DNA of 64,000 nt from CALDTK01 sp963837005 (GTDB lineage: Bacteria; Bacteroidota; Bacteroidia; Chitinophagales; Saprospiraceae). This document shows, one piece after another, positions 25,864 through 32,361 of the stretch; position 1 is the stretch's first letter, and each line of letters opens with the position of its first letter. The notes under the pieces are model-generated. The model had not been told where the DNA came from. It saw only the letters and a program-made list of their open reading frames with translations, and did not search any database. Position numbers and translations under genes: made by a program. The stretch lies in assembly GCA_963837005.1 (NCBI GenBank), contig CAWIMC010000004.1, positions 124,001 to 188,000 of the forward strand, in the 5' to 3' direction.

Positions 25864-26721
25864 TCAATCCGCAGGAATATGGTCTAGGGGTCCACGTAGT
25901 AACCGGCGCTCGAGTTCGGACGCGAGCGTAGGGTAGGTTTTGGCGAAAGCCTCCGGAAAATCGAGTCGCAAGGTCTGTGCTACAGCCAGGTCGTCAACGA
26001 TCGATAGCCCCACCGCATCGAAAACCCAGGAGGAAGGTCTAGCTAACACATCTCGAAGCATGTCTTCACAGGTAGGCACAGTGGGCGATGCCGCGCCCTT
26101 GCCGTACCAAGCCAATTCAAAGGCTCGAGCCCATTCGTAGAGGGCGATGTTGAAGTACTCGTGGGGGTCGAGCAGAGCCGGCAAGGCCTGGTGGAGAGAC
26201 AGCATGATGACGCCGTCCTCCGCGTAGAGTTCGCTCGCGTGGAATTGATCCGGGAATTGCGGACTCGGGAATGGGTGCCGGTACACGACGATATGCTCGA
26301 ATGGCTCCGGGATCGCGTGTTTTGGCGAAAGCCCGACCGTGAGTCGCGCGGCCTGTGCAGCGATGAGGGCCTCGATATCGCCGGGGAGACTGCCGTCTTC
26401 CATGCCTTGAGGCTTAAAGTCTAAGCCGAGTAGCGTGAGCGCCGTGCGGCGGCGCAGGGCTAAACGGTCGACCGTGGTGAGTCGTTTGTACCAGGCGGGT
26501 TGTTTTGTTTCCAGCAACAAAATCACTGGCTTTTCCAGGTCTGGTGGATAGCGCGTGTAGTATGCCCAGTCGAGTTCTGGTTTGAAGATGACGGCGAGGG
26601 CGAGCGCGATGACGAAGGGGATGGCGTACAGGCCGGTGGCGCCGCTGTCGTTGAGGAAGGCGTAACCGAGGGGGGCAGCGGAGAGGAGTCCGAGGAGGAC
26701 GATCAGAAGGCGGACGGGCAT
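25864..26721 (-). CDS. MtfA-like membrane-anchored protein lacking the HExxH zinc motif
   Basis: 285 residues from ATG 26721 (MPVRLLIVLLGLLSAAPLGYAF). Two N-terminal hydrophobic helices precede a domain resembling MtfA/zinc-dependent peptidases (YKRLTTVDRLALRRR, HIVVYRHPFPSP, VIMLSLHQALPAL). At the place of the metalloprotease HEFAH motif the sequence is YEWAR (ALYEWARAFELAW), so both zinc histidines are missing and catalysis is unlikely. The family assignment is by overall pattern and is moderate. Two hairpin-element copies (25937, 26319) encode AFAKT and LSPK. The gene is divergent from tRNA-Phe. Confidence 0.65.
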   Translation of the reverse strand: MPVRLLIVLLGLLSAAPLGYAFLNDSGATGLYAIPFVIALALAVIFKPELDWAYYTRYPPDLEKPVILLLETKQPAWYKRLTTVDRLALRRRTALTLLGLDFKPQGMEDGSLPGDIEALIAAQAARLTVGLSPKHAIPEPFEHIVVYRHPFPSPQFPDQFHASELYAEDGVIMLSLHQALPALLDPHEYFNIALYEWARAFELAWYGKGAASPTVPTCEDMLRDVLARPSSWVFDAVGLSIVDDLAVAQTLRLDFPEAFAKTYPTLASELERRLLRGPLDHIPAD

Positions 26722-26804
26722 GCGGGCGTGGGGGATCTTGACGCGAGTCCGCAAAGAAAGTAGCCGAAATGGTGCAGAGGACTTGTGCGCAAGAAAAGCC
26801 CACC

Positions 26805-26812
26805 TATATTTG
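26805..26812 (+). promoter_or_regulatory. Predicted promoter of tRNA-Phe
   Basis: TATATTTG fits TAnnTTTG exactly. A TTG at 26783-26785 sits 19 bp upstream as the -33 element. The tRNA begins 33 bp downstream. Confidence 0.7.
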
Positions 26813-26844
26813 CGGCCGCTTAGGGCTACGGCCTGCGGCGAAAC

Positions 26845-26917
26845 GGCGCGATAGCTCAGTTGGTAGAGCACACGACTGAAAATCGTGGTGTCGGCAGTTC
26901 AAATCTGCCTCGTGCCA
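26845..26917 (+). tRNA. tRNA-Phe (anticodon GAA)
   Basis: A complete cloverleaf. The acceptor GGCGCGA pairs with TCGTGCC, the D arm is GCTC-AGTTGGTA-GAGC, the anticodon stem CACGA/TCGTG has loop CTGAAAA giving anticodon GAA, and the T arm is GGCAG-TTCAAAT-CTGCC. The discriminator is A and CCA is not encoded. The promoter and terminator are visible, so it is a single-gene unit. Confidence 0.97.
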
Positions 26918-26921
26918 CTTC

Positions 26922-26963
26922 GAAAGCCTCCAAACCGTACGGTCTGGGGGCTTTCTGGTTTTT
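26922..26963 (+). terminator. Terminator after tRNA-Phe
   Basis: GAAAGCCTCCA pairs with TGGGGGCTTTC, with an inner ACCG/CGGT stem, and TGGTTTTT follows. It sits at the 3' end of the converging acyltransferase gene (stop at 26962) and may serve both strands. Confidence 0.8.
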
Positions 26964-27603
26964 ACGCTCCTGGTTGCTCTTCGGCGCGCCACCTAACGTA
27001 AGCGTCGGAAGCCTCCTCGTAGCGACGCACGATTCTCGCGGGACTTCCGACCACCACACAAAAATCGGGCACGTCTTTAGTAACCACGGCCCCGGCCGCG
27101 ACGACTACGTTGCGCCCGATCTTCACGCCCGCAAGCACAACCGCGCCCGCGGCGATCCACGAGCCCGCCCCGACGACAATCGGAGAGACGTTTACTCCCT
27201 GGTCTTTGATTGGCCGGGTGGGGTCTTCGTAGTTGTGATTCAGGGCTGAGATGACGACGTTTTGGGCGAGCAGCACATCGTCCTCGATGTGTACTGGCCC
27301 AATGATCACCGAACCCAGGCCAATCAGTGAGGCTCGACCGATGAGGACATCGCCCATGGCATTGTTGATGAGGCAATTGTCTTCGACGATGGCTTTCTCG
27401 CCAAGGAAGAAGGCGTTGAAAGGGACAGTGTCCATCCTAACAGTGCTGCGAATGGTCCCTTTGATCGTGTGGATGAAGCGATTCAAAACACTTCTCACCC
27501 ACCAGCGCGGCCGGTAGTCGTCCTTGGGGAAAAGCGCACGGTGGGCGAGTCTCTTGCCTTTTGGCGATTGCTTGACCCAAGTCTTGACGCCGGTGATCGA
27601 CAT
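26962..27603 (-). CDS. Left-handed beta-helix acetyltransferase
   Basis: 213 residues from ATG 27603 (MSITGVKTWVKQS). The C-terminal half has hexapeptide repeats (VLIGRASLIGLGSVIIGP, IEDDVLLAQNVVI, VVGAGSWIAAGAVVLAGVKIGRNVVVAAGAVVTKDVP) and the family tail VVVGSPARIVRRY. ISALNHNYEDPTRPI places it with the WcaF/colanic-acid type acetyltransferases, whose catalytic His lies in that loop. It would acetylate a surface sugar or lipid-linked glycan. No polysaccharide cluster surrounds it. Confidence 0.9.
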   Translation of the reverse strand: MSITGVKTWVKQSPKGKRLAHRALFPKDDYRPRWWVRSVLNRFIHTIKGTIRSTVRMDTVPFNAFFLGEKAIVEDNCLINNAMGDVLIGRASLIGLGSVIIGPVHIEDDVLLAQNVVISALNHNYEDPTRPIKDQGVNVSPIVVGAGSWIAAGAVVLAGVKIGRNVVVAAGAVVTKDVPDFCVVVGSPARIVRRYEEASDAYVRWRAEEQPGA

Positions 27604-27693
27604 AACAGAAGGTGATTGTAGTACAGGTAAAGCCACAAAGGTTGGCAGTATTGACGAGGAGCGCTCGGCTATACTACTTGCGGGTTAGCCGTC

Positions 27694-27708
27694 GCCTTTC
27701 GGCAAAAC
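27694..27708 (-). repeat. GTTTT-hairpin element between acyltransferase and glgB
   Basis: GCCTTTCGGCAAAAC, a canonical copy (stem GCC/GGC), 34 bp beyond the glgB stop. glgB itself contains no copy. Confidence 0.85.
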
Positions 27709-27741
27709 GACTATCGTGAAGCCCGACCGAGGGCTCCTGGC

Positions 27742-29820
27742 TCACCCGAGCGGAACCATCACCACCGTGGCGAGGGGTGGCAACTTGAGTTCGAGGCTAT
27801 ACGGTTGTCCTTGCCACGGCGTTGGTTCTGCGTCGCGGACGGCGCGAGGCTTAACACCACTGCCGCCAAAGCGCTTTTCGTCGCTGTTGAGCACGATCTC
27901 CCAGCGCCCCTCGCTCGGGAGGCCGATGCGGTACGGGGAGCGCACGAGAGGCGTGAAGTTGTGGATGATGGCTACTGAATTGCCCTCGCCGTGCCCCCAG
28001 CGCAGATAGCTCAGCGTAGACCCTTCGGCATCGCCGCCCTCGATCCACTGAAAGCCCTCCGGCTCGAACTGGCGCTCGTGCATCGCAGGCGTATCGCGGT
28101 AGAACTCGTTGACGGCCTTGAACCAAAGCGAGATACCCTGGTGCATGCCGTGGTCCATGAGGCTCCAGTCGAGGCCCTTCTCGAGACTCCACTCGGTGGG
28201 CTGCCCGAACTCGCCGCCCATGAACAGCAGCTTGCTGCCGGGGTGCGTGTACATGTAACCGAACAGCAGCCGCAGGTTGGCGAACTTTTGCCACTCATCG
28301 CCGGGCATACGCGTGAAGAGTGACCCCTTGCCGTACACCACCTCATCGTGGCTGAGCGGCAGCATGAAGTTCTCGGAGTCCTTGTAGACCGCCGAGAAGG
28401 TGATCTGATTGTGGTGGAACTTGCGGTAGATCGGGTCGAAGCTCATAAACTTGAGCGTATCGTGCATCCACCCCATCATCCACTTCTGCCCGAAGCCAAG
28501 GCCCCCGGCGTAAACGGGCTTGGAGACCCCGGCGTAGCTGGTCGACTCCTCGGCAATTGTCGCGGTGTCTGGGAAATGCTGGTACACGGCGGCGTTGAAC
28601 TCCTGGAGAAAGGCAATGGCTTCGAGGTTTTCGTTACCGCCGTAGATGTTCGGCTCCCACTGACCCTGCTGCCGTGAGTAATCGAGGTACAACATCGAGG
28701 CCACCGCGTCGACGCGCAGGCCGTCGGCGTGGTATTGGTCGAGCCAAAACAGTGCGTTCGAGATCAGGAAGCTCTTGACTTCGGGGCGGCCATAGTTGAA
28801 TATGCGGCTCTTCCAGTCCGGATGGTACCCCTTGCGCTCGTCGGCGTGATCGTAGAGGTGCGTCCCGTCAAACTGATGCAAGCCAAAAGCGTCTTCCGGA
28901 AAGTGACTAGGCACCCAGTCGAGGATGACCCCGATCCCTGCCTGGTGAAGGCGGTCGACGAGGTAAGCAAAGTCCTCCGGCTGCCCAAAGCGACTCGTCG
29001 GCGCGAAGTACCCCAGTACCTGGTAGCCCCAACTCGGAAAGTAGGGGTGCTCCATAACGGGCATCATCTCCACGTGCGTGAAGCCCATGTGCTGGACGTA
29101 GGGTACGAGTTCGTCGGCGAGTTCGCGGTAGCTGAGGCTCTCGACGCCCCCGTGGCGTTTTCGCCACGACCCGACGTGCAGTTCGTAGACACTCATCGGG
29201 CTCTGGAGGGAGTTCTTCGAGTGGCGCTCCTTCATCCAGGTCTCATCCTGCCAGTCATAAGGGCGGGTGTCCTGGTGCCAGACGATGCTGGCGGTGTTGG
29301 GCGGGAGTTCGCAGTAGCGCGCGAAGGGATCGGCTTTCTCTAACGTGCCGCCGTGGGCTCCGACGATGGCGTACTTGTAGAGCACCCCGTGGCCGACGTC
29401 GGGTATGAAGCCCTCCCAGATGCCTGAGCTGTCCCAGCGCGACGCGAGTTGGTTGGCGTCACGATTCCACCCGTTAAACTGTCCGATGACGCCAACGCTC
29501 TGCGCGGACGGTGCCCAGACGGCGAAGTAGGTGCCGGCCTCCCCGTTGACCGTGGCGGCGTGGCTGCCGAGTTTGTCGTAGAGGCGGTGGTGCTTGCCCT
29601 CGCGAAAAAGGTGAATATCGAAGTCGGTAAAGCGGCTGTAGTGGAGGGCCTGGTCGGAGGAGCTATTAACGGACGGCGCAGCCTTGGGGGCCTTCTGGCT
29701 CGGCTTAGCGGCTTTCTTTCCGGCAGGCTTGGCAGAGGCTTTTGCAGCTGTAGAGGTGTTTGCGGGCTTGCTTGGCTTAGCGGACTTGGCGGCTTTGCTG
29801 GACTTGGATTCGGGAGGCAT
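27742..29820 (-). CDS. glgB: 1,4-alpha-glucan branching enzyme
   Basis: 692 residues from ATG 29820 (MPPESKSSKAAKSAK). The first 50 residues are a Lys/Ala/Pro-rich tail resembling histone H1, followed by an N-terminal CBM48 (GTYFAVWAPSAQSVGVIGQFNGW) and the GH13 barrel. Catalytic sites are the nucleophile in DGLRVDAVASMLYLDYSR, the acid Glu in TIAEEST, and SHDEVVYGKGSL; PVMEHPYFPSWGYQ is also typical. It makes alpha-1,6 branches in glycogen. The basic tail is unusual for GlgB and may bind nucleic acid or polyanions. A stand-alone CBM48 gene lies just upstream. Confidence 0.96.
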   Translation of the reverse strand: MPPESKSSKAAKSAKPSKPANTSTAAKASAKPAGKKAAKPSQKAPKAAPSVNSSSDQALHYSRFTDFDIHLFREGKHHRLYDKLGSHAATVNGEAGTYFAVWAPSAQSVGVIGQFNGWNRDANQLASRWDSSGIWEGFIPDVGHGVLYKYAIVGAHGGTLEKADPFARYCELPPNTASIVWHQDTRPYDWQDETWMKERHSKNSLQSPMSVYELHVGSWRKRHGGVESLSYRELADELVPYVQHMGFTHVEMMPVMEHPYFPSWGYQVLGYFAPTSRFGQPEDFAYLVDRLHQAGIGVILDWVPSHFPEDAFGLHQFDGTHLYDHADERKGYHPDWKSRIFNYGRPEVKSFLISNALFWLDQYHADGLRVDAVASMLYLDYSRQQGQWEPNIYGGNENLEAIAFLQEFNAAVYQHFPDTATIAEESTSYAGVSKPVYAGGLGFGQKWMMGWMHDTLKFMSFDPIYRKFHHNQITFSAVYKDSENFMLPLSHDEVVYGKGSLFTRMPGDEWQKFANLRLLFGYMYTHPGSKLLFMGGEFGQPTEWSLEKGLDWSLMDHGMHQGISLWFKAVNEFYRDTPAMHERQFEPEGFQWIEGGDAEGSTLSYLRWGHGEGNSVAIIHNFTPLVRSPYRIGLPSEGRWEIVLNSDEKRFGGSGVKPRAVRDAEPTPWQGQPYSLELKLPPLATVVMVPLG

Positions 29821-29877
29821 GCGGGGGGCTTGGGTAAGAGGGGAAGGTACAGTGCGCTTTTGGGTAAGAGCAGGGGC

Positions 29878-29892
29878 GGCTTTCGCCAGAAC
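29878..29892 (-). repeat. GTTTT-hairpin element (one mismatch) upstream of glgB
   Basis: GGCTTTCGCCAGAAC differs by one base from the first canonical class. It lies 58 bp before the glgB start, next to the CBM48-gene terminator. Confidence 0.6.
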
Positions 29893-29895
29893 CAA

Positions 29896-29931
29896 CAAGC
29901 CCCCTCCCGCATAAGTGCGAGAGAGGGCTTG
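29896..29931 (-). terminator. Terminator candidate after the CBM48 gene
   Basis: Reading the minus strand, CAAGCCCTCTCTCGCA pairs with TGCGGGAGGGGGCTTG around a short loop, followed by TTGGTT. The hairpin is strong but the T tract is poor. Confidence 0.5.
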
Positions 29932-29981
29932 AGGAAAGCCTCCGTCGACGGATCGACGGGTGCCGCTCGACGTGTTCAGAT

Positions 29982-30290
29982 TTATTGAGCGGTGTTGACG
30001 ACGGAGTTTTCGCTGCCGAAGGGGGTCGTGACGTTGCCGTCGGCCTCGGAGTCGTTGAGCCAGCGCTGTCCGTCAACGAGGTACCGAAACTCGACGTGCT
30101 TGTCGAGCGGAAGTTCGACCGTAGCGCTGAACGTGCCGTCTTTCTTCTTGGTCATGTTGATTGGGGCGGCAACGTCCCAGTTATTAAACTCGCCGACGAT
30201 GCCAACTTGCTTGCCCTGGACGTCCGCTACAGGAACGGTGAAGGTGGCCTTACACACGGGGCGGGCCTTGAGGAATTGTTTCTTGATCAT
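29982..30290 (-). CDS. Stand-alone CBM48 (AMPK-beta-like) glycogen-binding protein
   Basis: 102 residues, nearly all one CBM48/early-set domain: KATFTVPVADVQGKQVGIVGEFNNWD, then GTFSATVELPLDKHVEFRYLVDGQRWLND. These are the conserved glycan-contact residues (FNNW, Lys/Arg before YLVDG). There is no catalytic domain. Such small proteins are common in Bacteroidota and are thought to bind glycogen. It lies directly upstream of glgB on the same strand, with a hairpin between them, which suggests a glycogen-related role. Confidence 0.9.
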   Translation of the reverse strand: MIKKQFLKARPVCKATFTVPVADVQGKQVGIVGEFNNWDVAAPINMTKKKDGTFSATVELPLDKHVEFRYLVDGQRWLNDSEADGNVTTPFGSENSVVNTAQ

Positions 30291-30327
30291 GGGTAGTGGG
30301 ATTAGTTAATGTGTGAGATTCCGGCGG

Positions 30328-30335
30328 CAAAGCTA
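30328..30335 (-). promoter_or_regulatory. Predicted -7 box of the CBM48 gene
   Basis: On the minus strand TAGCTTTG matches TAnnTTTG exactly, 38 bp before the ATG at 30290. The stretch from here to 30578 shows no gene. Confidence 0.6.
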
Positions 30336-30578
30336 GAGAATTTTAAAAACAAATCGAATGGTTTGTGAGGTATTGGCAACGCAATCGATGATTCACATTA
30401 GCTCCCAGGGGCGTAGTCGGCGGCGATAGGTTGAATCGATAAGCGATGGATAGGCGTGCACCCGGTACAGCCAACGAACATTCGGTATTAGCGCCAAGCA
30501 CATTCGCTATCGGTAGATTAACTGACGCCAAGGTTTACACTAAAAAGCAGTAAGTGCCCTCGAGCGTCCTCGAATACG

Positions 30579-30872
30579 CTACTCGAGCCCTTGGTCCGAC
30601 AGCGCGACGAACGTCGAGTCGACCGTCCTGGTCAAGCGAGCCGCGCCGCGGGCCGATAAGTGGTCCGCGTCGGCGAAGTCAACTTCGTCGTACCCGGGGG
30701 CGTAGAGGCGGTCTACGTAGGCACAGCGCTCACAATCGGCGATCGCTTCGGCGGCGAGGCTGCGCATGACAGTCACTTGGGCGCTGTCGGCGTGAATCAG
30801 GACCCACGCCGCCGTGACGACCGCGAACGTATCCGCGATCCACAGGGCGTCGCGTCCCGGTGAAACAGCATA
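30579..30872 (-). pseudogene. Remnant of an SGNH-type hydrolase or related protein (C-terminus only)
   Basis: The frame is open for about 97 codons after TAG at 30873-30875, with no good start (an internal ATG lies at 30776). The residues GRDALWIADTFAVV, AWVLIHADSAQVTVMRSL and YDEVDFADADHLSARGAARLT look like a real protein end. DADHLSARGA resembles the C-terminal Asp-x-x-His region of SGNH hydrolases and DltD-like proteins. The N-terminal Ser motif is absent. This is most likely a decayed fragment. The family guess is tentative. Confidence 0.4.
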
Positions 30873-30895
30873 CTATTTAGCCGTAAACGTAATAG

Positions 30896-32212
30896 TTATA
30901 TGGCCTGAAGCCCGACCCACACGCCGCTGGCTGGCCGCATCGTCGCGGAGGCTTCCATCTGGAGCGTCTCAGGACCGTAAGACGTTAGCCGATAGCGGTC
31001 AACGAGCCGCCCGGTGGCGATCTGTAGCTCCATCATCGCGAGGTGCACGCCGACGCAGAGGCGCGGCCCGCCGCCGAAGGCGAAGTTGACACTGGTTTCG
31101 CGCTCGAGGTAGCGCTCGGGCCGGAAAGCGTCTGCGTCCTTAAAGTTTCTTTCGAGGCGATGTGCGCCGACGATGGAGGCCATAATCGTCTGGCCGGCCG
31201 CGATGTGGACGCCGTCGAATTCATCATCGGCGATCGCGCGGCGGCTCAGCAGATAGGCCGGAGGGTAGAGTCGTAGCGCTTCGCGGACCACGGCGGTCAG
31301 GATGGGGAGTTGAGGGAGGTGTTTTGCCGAAAGGCTACCGTCCCCAACCACGGTGCGCCACTCCTCCCGGACGCGCGCTTGCCAGTCGGGATGGCGTGAG
31401 AGGAGCCACGCGGTGCAGGCTAACGAAATGGCCGTGGTTTCGTGCCCGGCCAGGATGAGGACGAGGGTCTCGTCGACGAGCTGCGCGTCCGACATCGCGG
31501 AGCCGTCGTCGTAGTGCGAATCCAGCAGCATCGAGAGCAGGTCGTCGAAGTCGCCGGGGCGCTCGCGGTGCTCGCGGATTTGGCGCAGGAGGATCTCGAT
31601 CGTTCGCGCGTTCTCGGCGTCGGCGCCCTTGCGAGAGTTGGTGAGCCGACGCCAGGGTTTGAGCAGCGGCTGTCGGAGTTCCTTCGCGAAATCGTCCTGC
31701 CCGAGCTCGACCGAGTGCGCCACGGTGTGCAACTCTGCGGGCGTGACCCGACCGCTGAACAGCACCCGCGCCATGATTTGGAGCGCGAGCGGGAGAGTGG
31801 TGCCATAAACCTCCCAGGCGCTCCCGGCGGGGACCTCGTCGATCCACGCACTCACCTCGGCGTCTACGGTCGCGACGAGGTTGGCGAGCTTCTCGCGGTG
31901 GAATCCGGGTGAGATGAGCCGCCGCTGCCCGCGCCAGTACTCTCCGTCGACGGTGAGCAGGCCCTTACCTATATAGCTGGCCAGCAGCTCGGTGACGATC
32001 TCCGACTTGGCGTAGTTGCGCTGGTTGGTGCGCAGGATGTGATCTATCAAATCGGCGCGCTCGGTGACGAGGGTCCACTGGGACTTGCCGGTGAAGAGTT
32101 CATAGGTATCGCCATGTCGCTCGCGGAACAGGTCGAAGCTCCCGAGCGGGGAGGTCGGGTAGCGCAGGCCGCGGTAGGTGGACAGGAGGGGGTTGACGCG
32201 TGGGGTGGGCAT
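30896..32212 (-). CDS. Cytochrome P450
   Basis: 438 residues from ATG 32212 (MPTPRVNPLLSTYRG). All P450 marks are present: the I-helix AGHETTAIS, ExxR in VVREALRLYPPAY, the PERF-like FRPERYLE, and the heme loop NFAFGGGPRLCVGVHLA with the axial Cys. No membrane anchor is seen, so it is a soluble class that needs ferredoxin partners, none of which is in the window. The substrate is unknown; the general sequence style is like CYP102/CYP4-related bacterial P450s. A hairpin-element copy at 31321-31335 encodes LSAK. Confidence 0.95.
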   Translation of the reverse strand: MPTPRVNPLLSTYRGLRYPTSPLGSFDLFRERHGDTYELFTGKSQWTLVTERADLIDHILRTNQRNYAKSEIVTELLASYIGKGLLTVDGEYWRGQRRLISPGFHREKLANLVATVDAEVSAWIDEVPAGSAWEVYGTTLPLALQIMARVLFSGRVTPAELHTVAHSVELGQDDFAKELRQPLLKPWRRLTNSRKGADAENARTIEILLRQIREHRERPGDFDDLLSMLLDSHYDDGSAMSDAQLVDETLVLILAGHETTAISLACTAWLLSRHPDWQARVREEWRTVVGDGSLSAKHLPQLPILTAVVREALRLYPPAYLLSRRAIADDEFDGVHIAAGQTIMASIVGAHRLERNFKDADAFRPERYLERETSVNFAFGGGPRLCVGVHLAMMELQIATGRLVDRYRLTSYGPETLQMEASATMRPASGVWVGLQAI

Positions 32213-32315
32213 TGGGGGGCAAGCTAGCGGATGTGTCCCCAATTGCTCATCTGTGAGCTTCCTGGAATTACTTGACGGTCGGCGCGACCCCTTTGGTAGT
32301 CAAACATTCTGTGTT

Positions 32316-32330
32316 GTTTTGGCGTAAGCT
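32316..32330 (+). repeat. GTTTT-hairpin element variant (GTAA loop) upstream of the dnaE paralog
   Basis: GTTTTGGCGTAAGCT keeps the GTTTT head and the GC-GTAA-GC core. The outer pair is G-T. It lies 32 bp before the predicted ATG at 32362. Confidence 0.6.
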
Positions 32331-32361
32331 TGCACGACCCGAGAATCGAGGTGCCCCCGCC

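Noticed and set aside
26722..26871. Longer N-terminus for the MtfA-like gene
   Set aside because: The extension would run into tRNA-Phe and its promoter; ATG 26721 with a membrane helix directly after it is more sensible.
29152..29164. GGCGTTTTCGCC in glgB as an element copy
   Set aside because: GTTTT forms the loop of a different palindrome; the head-plus-hairpin order is absent.
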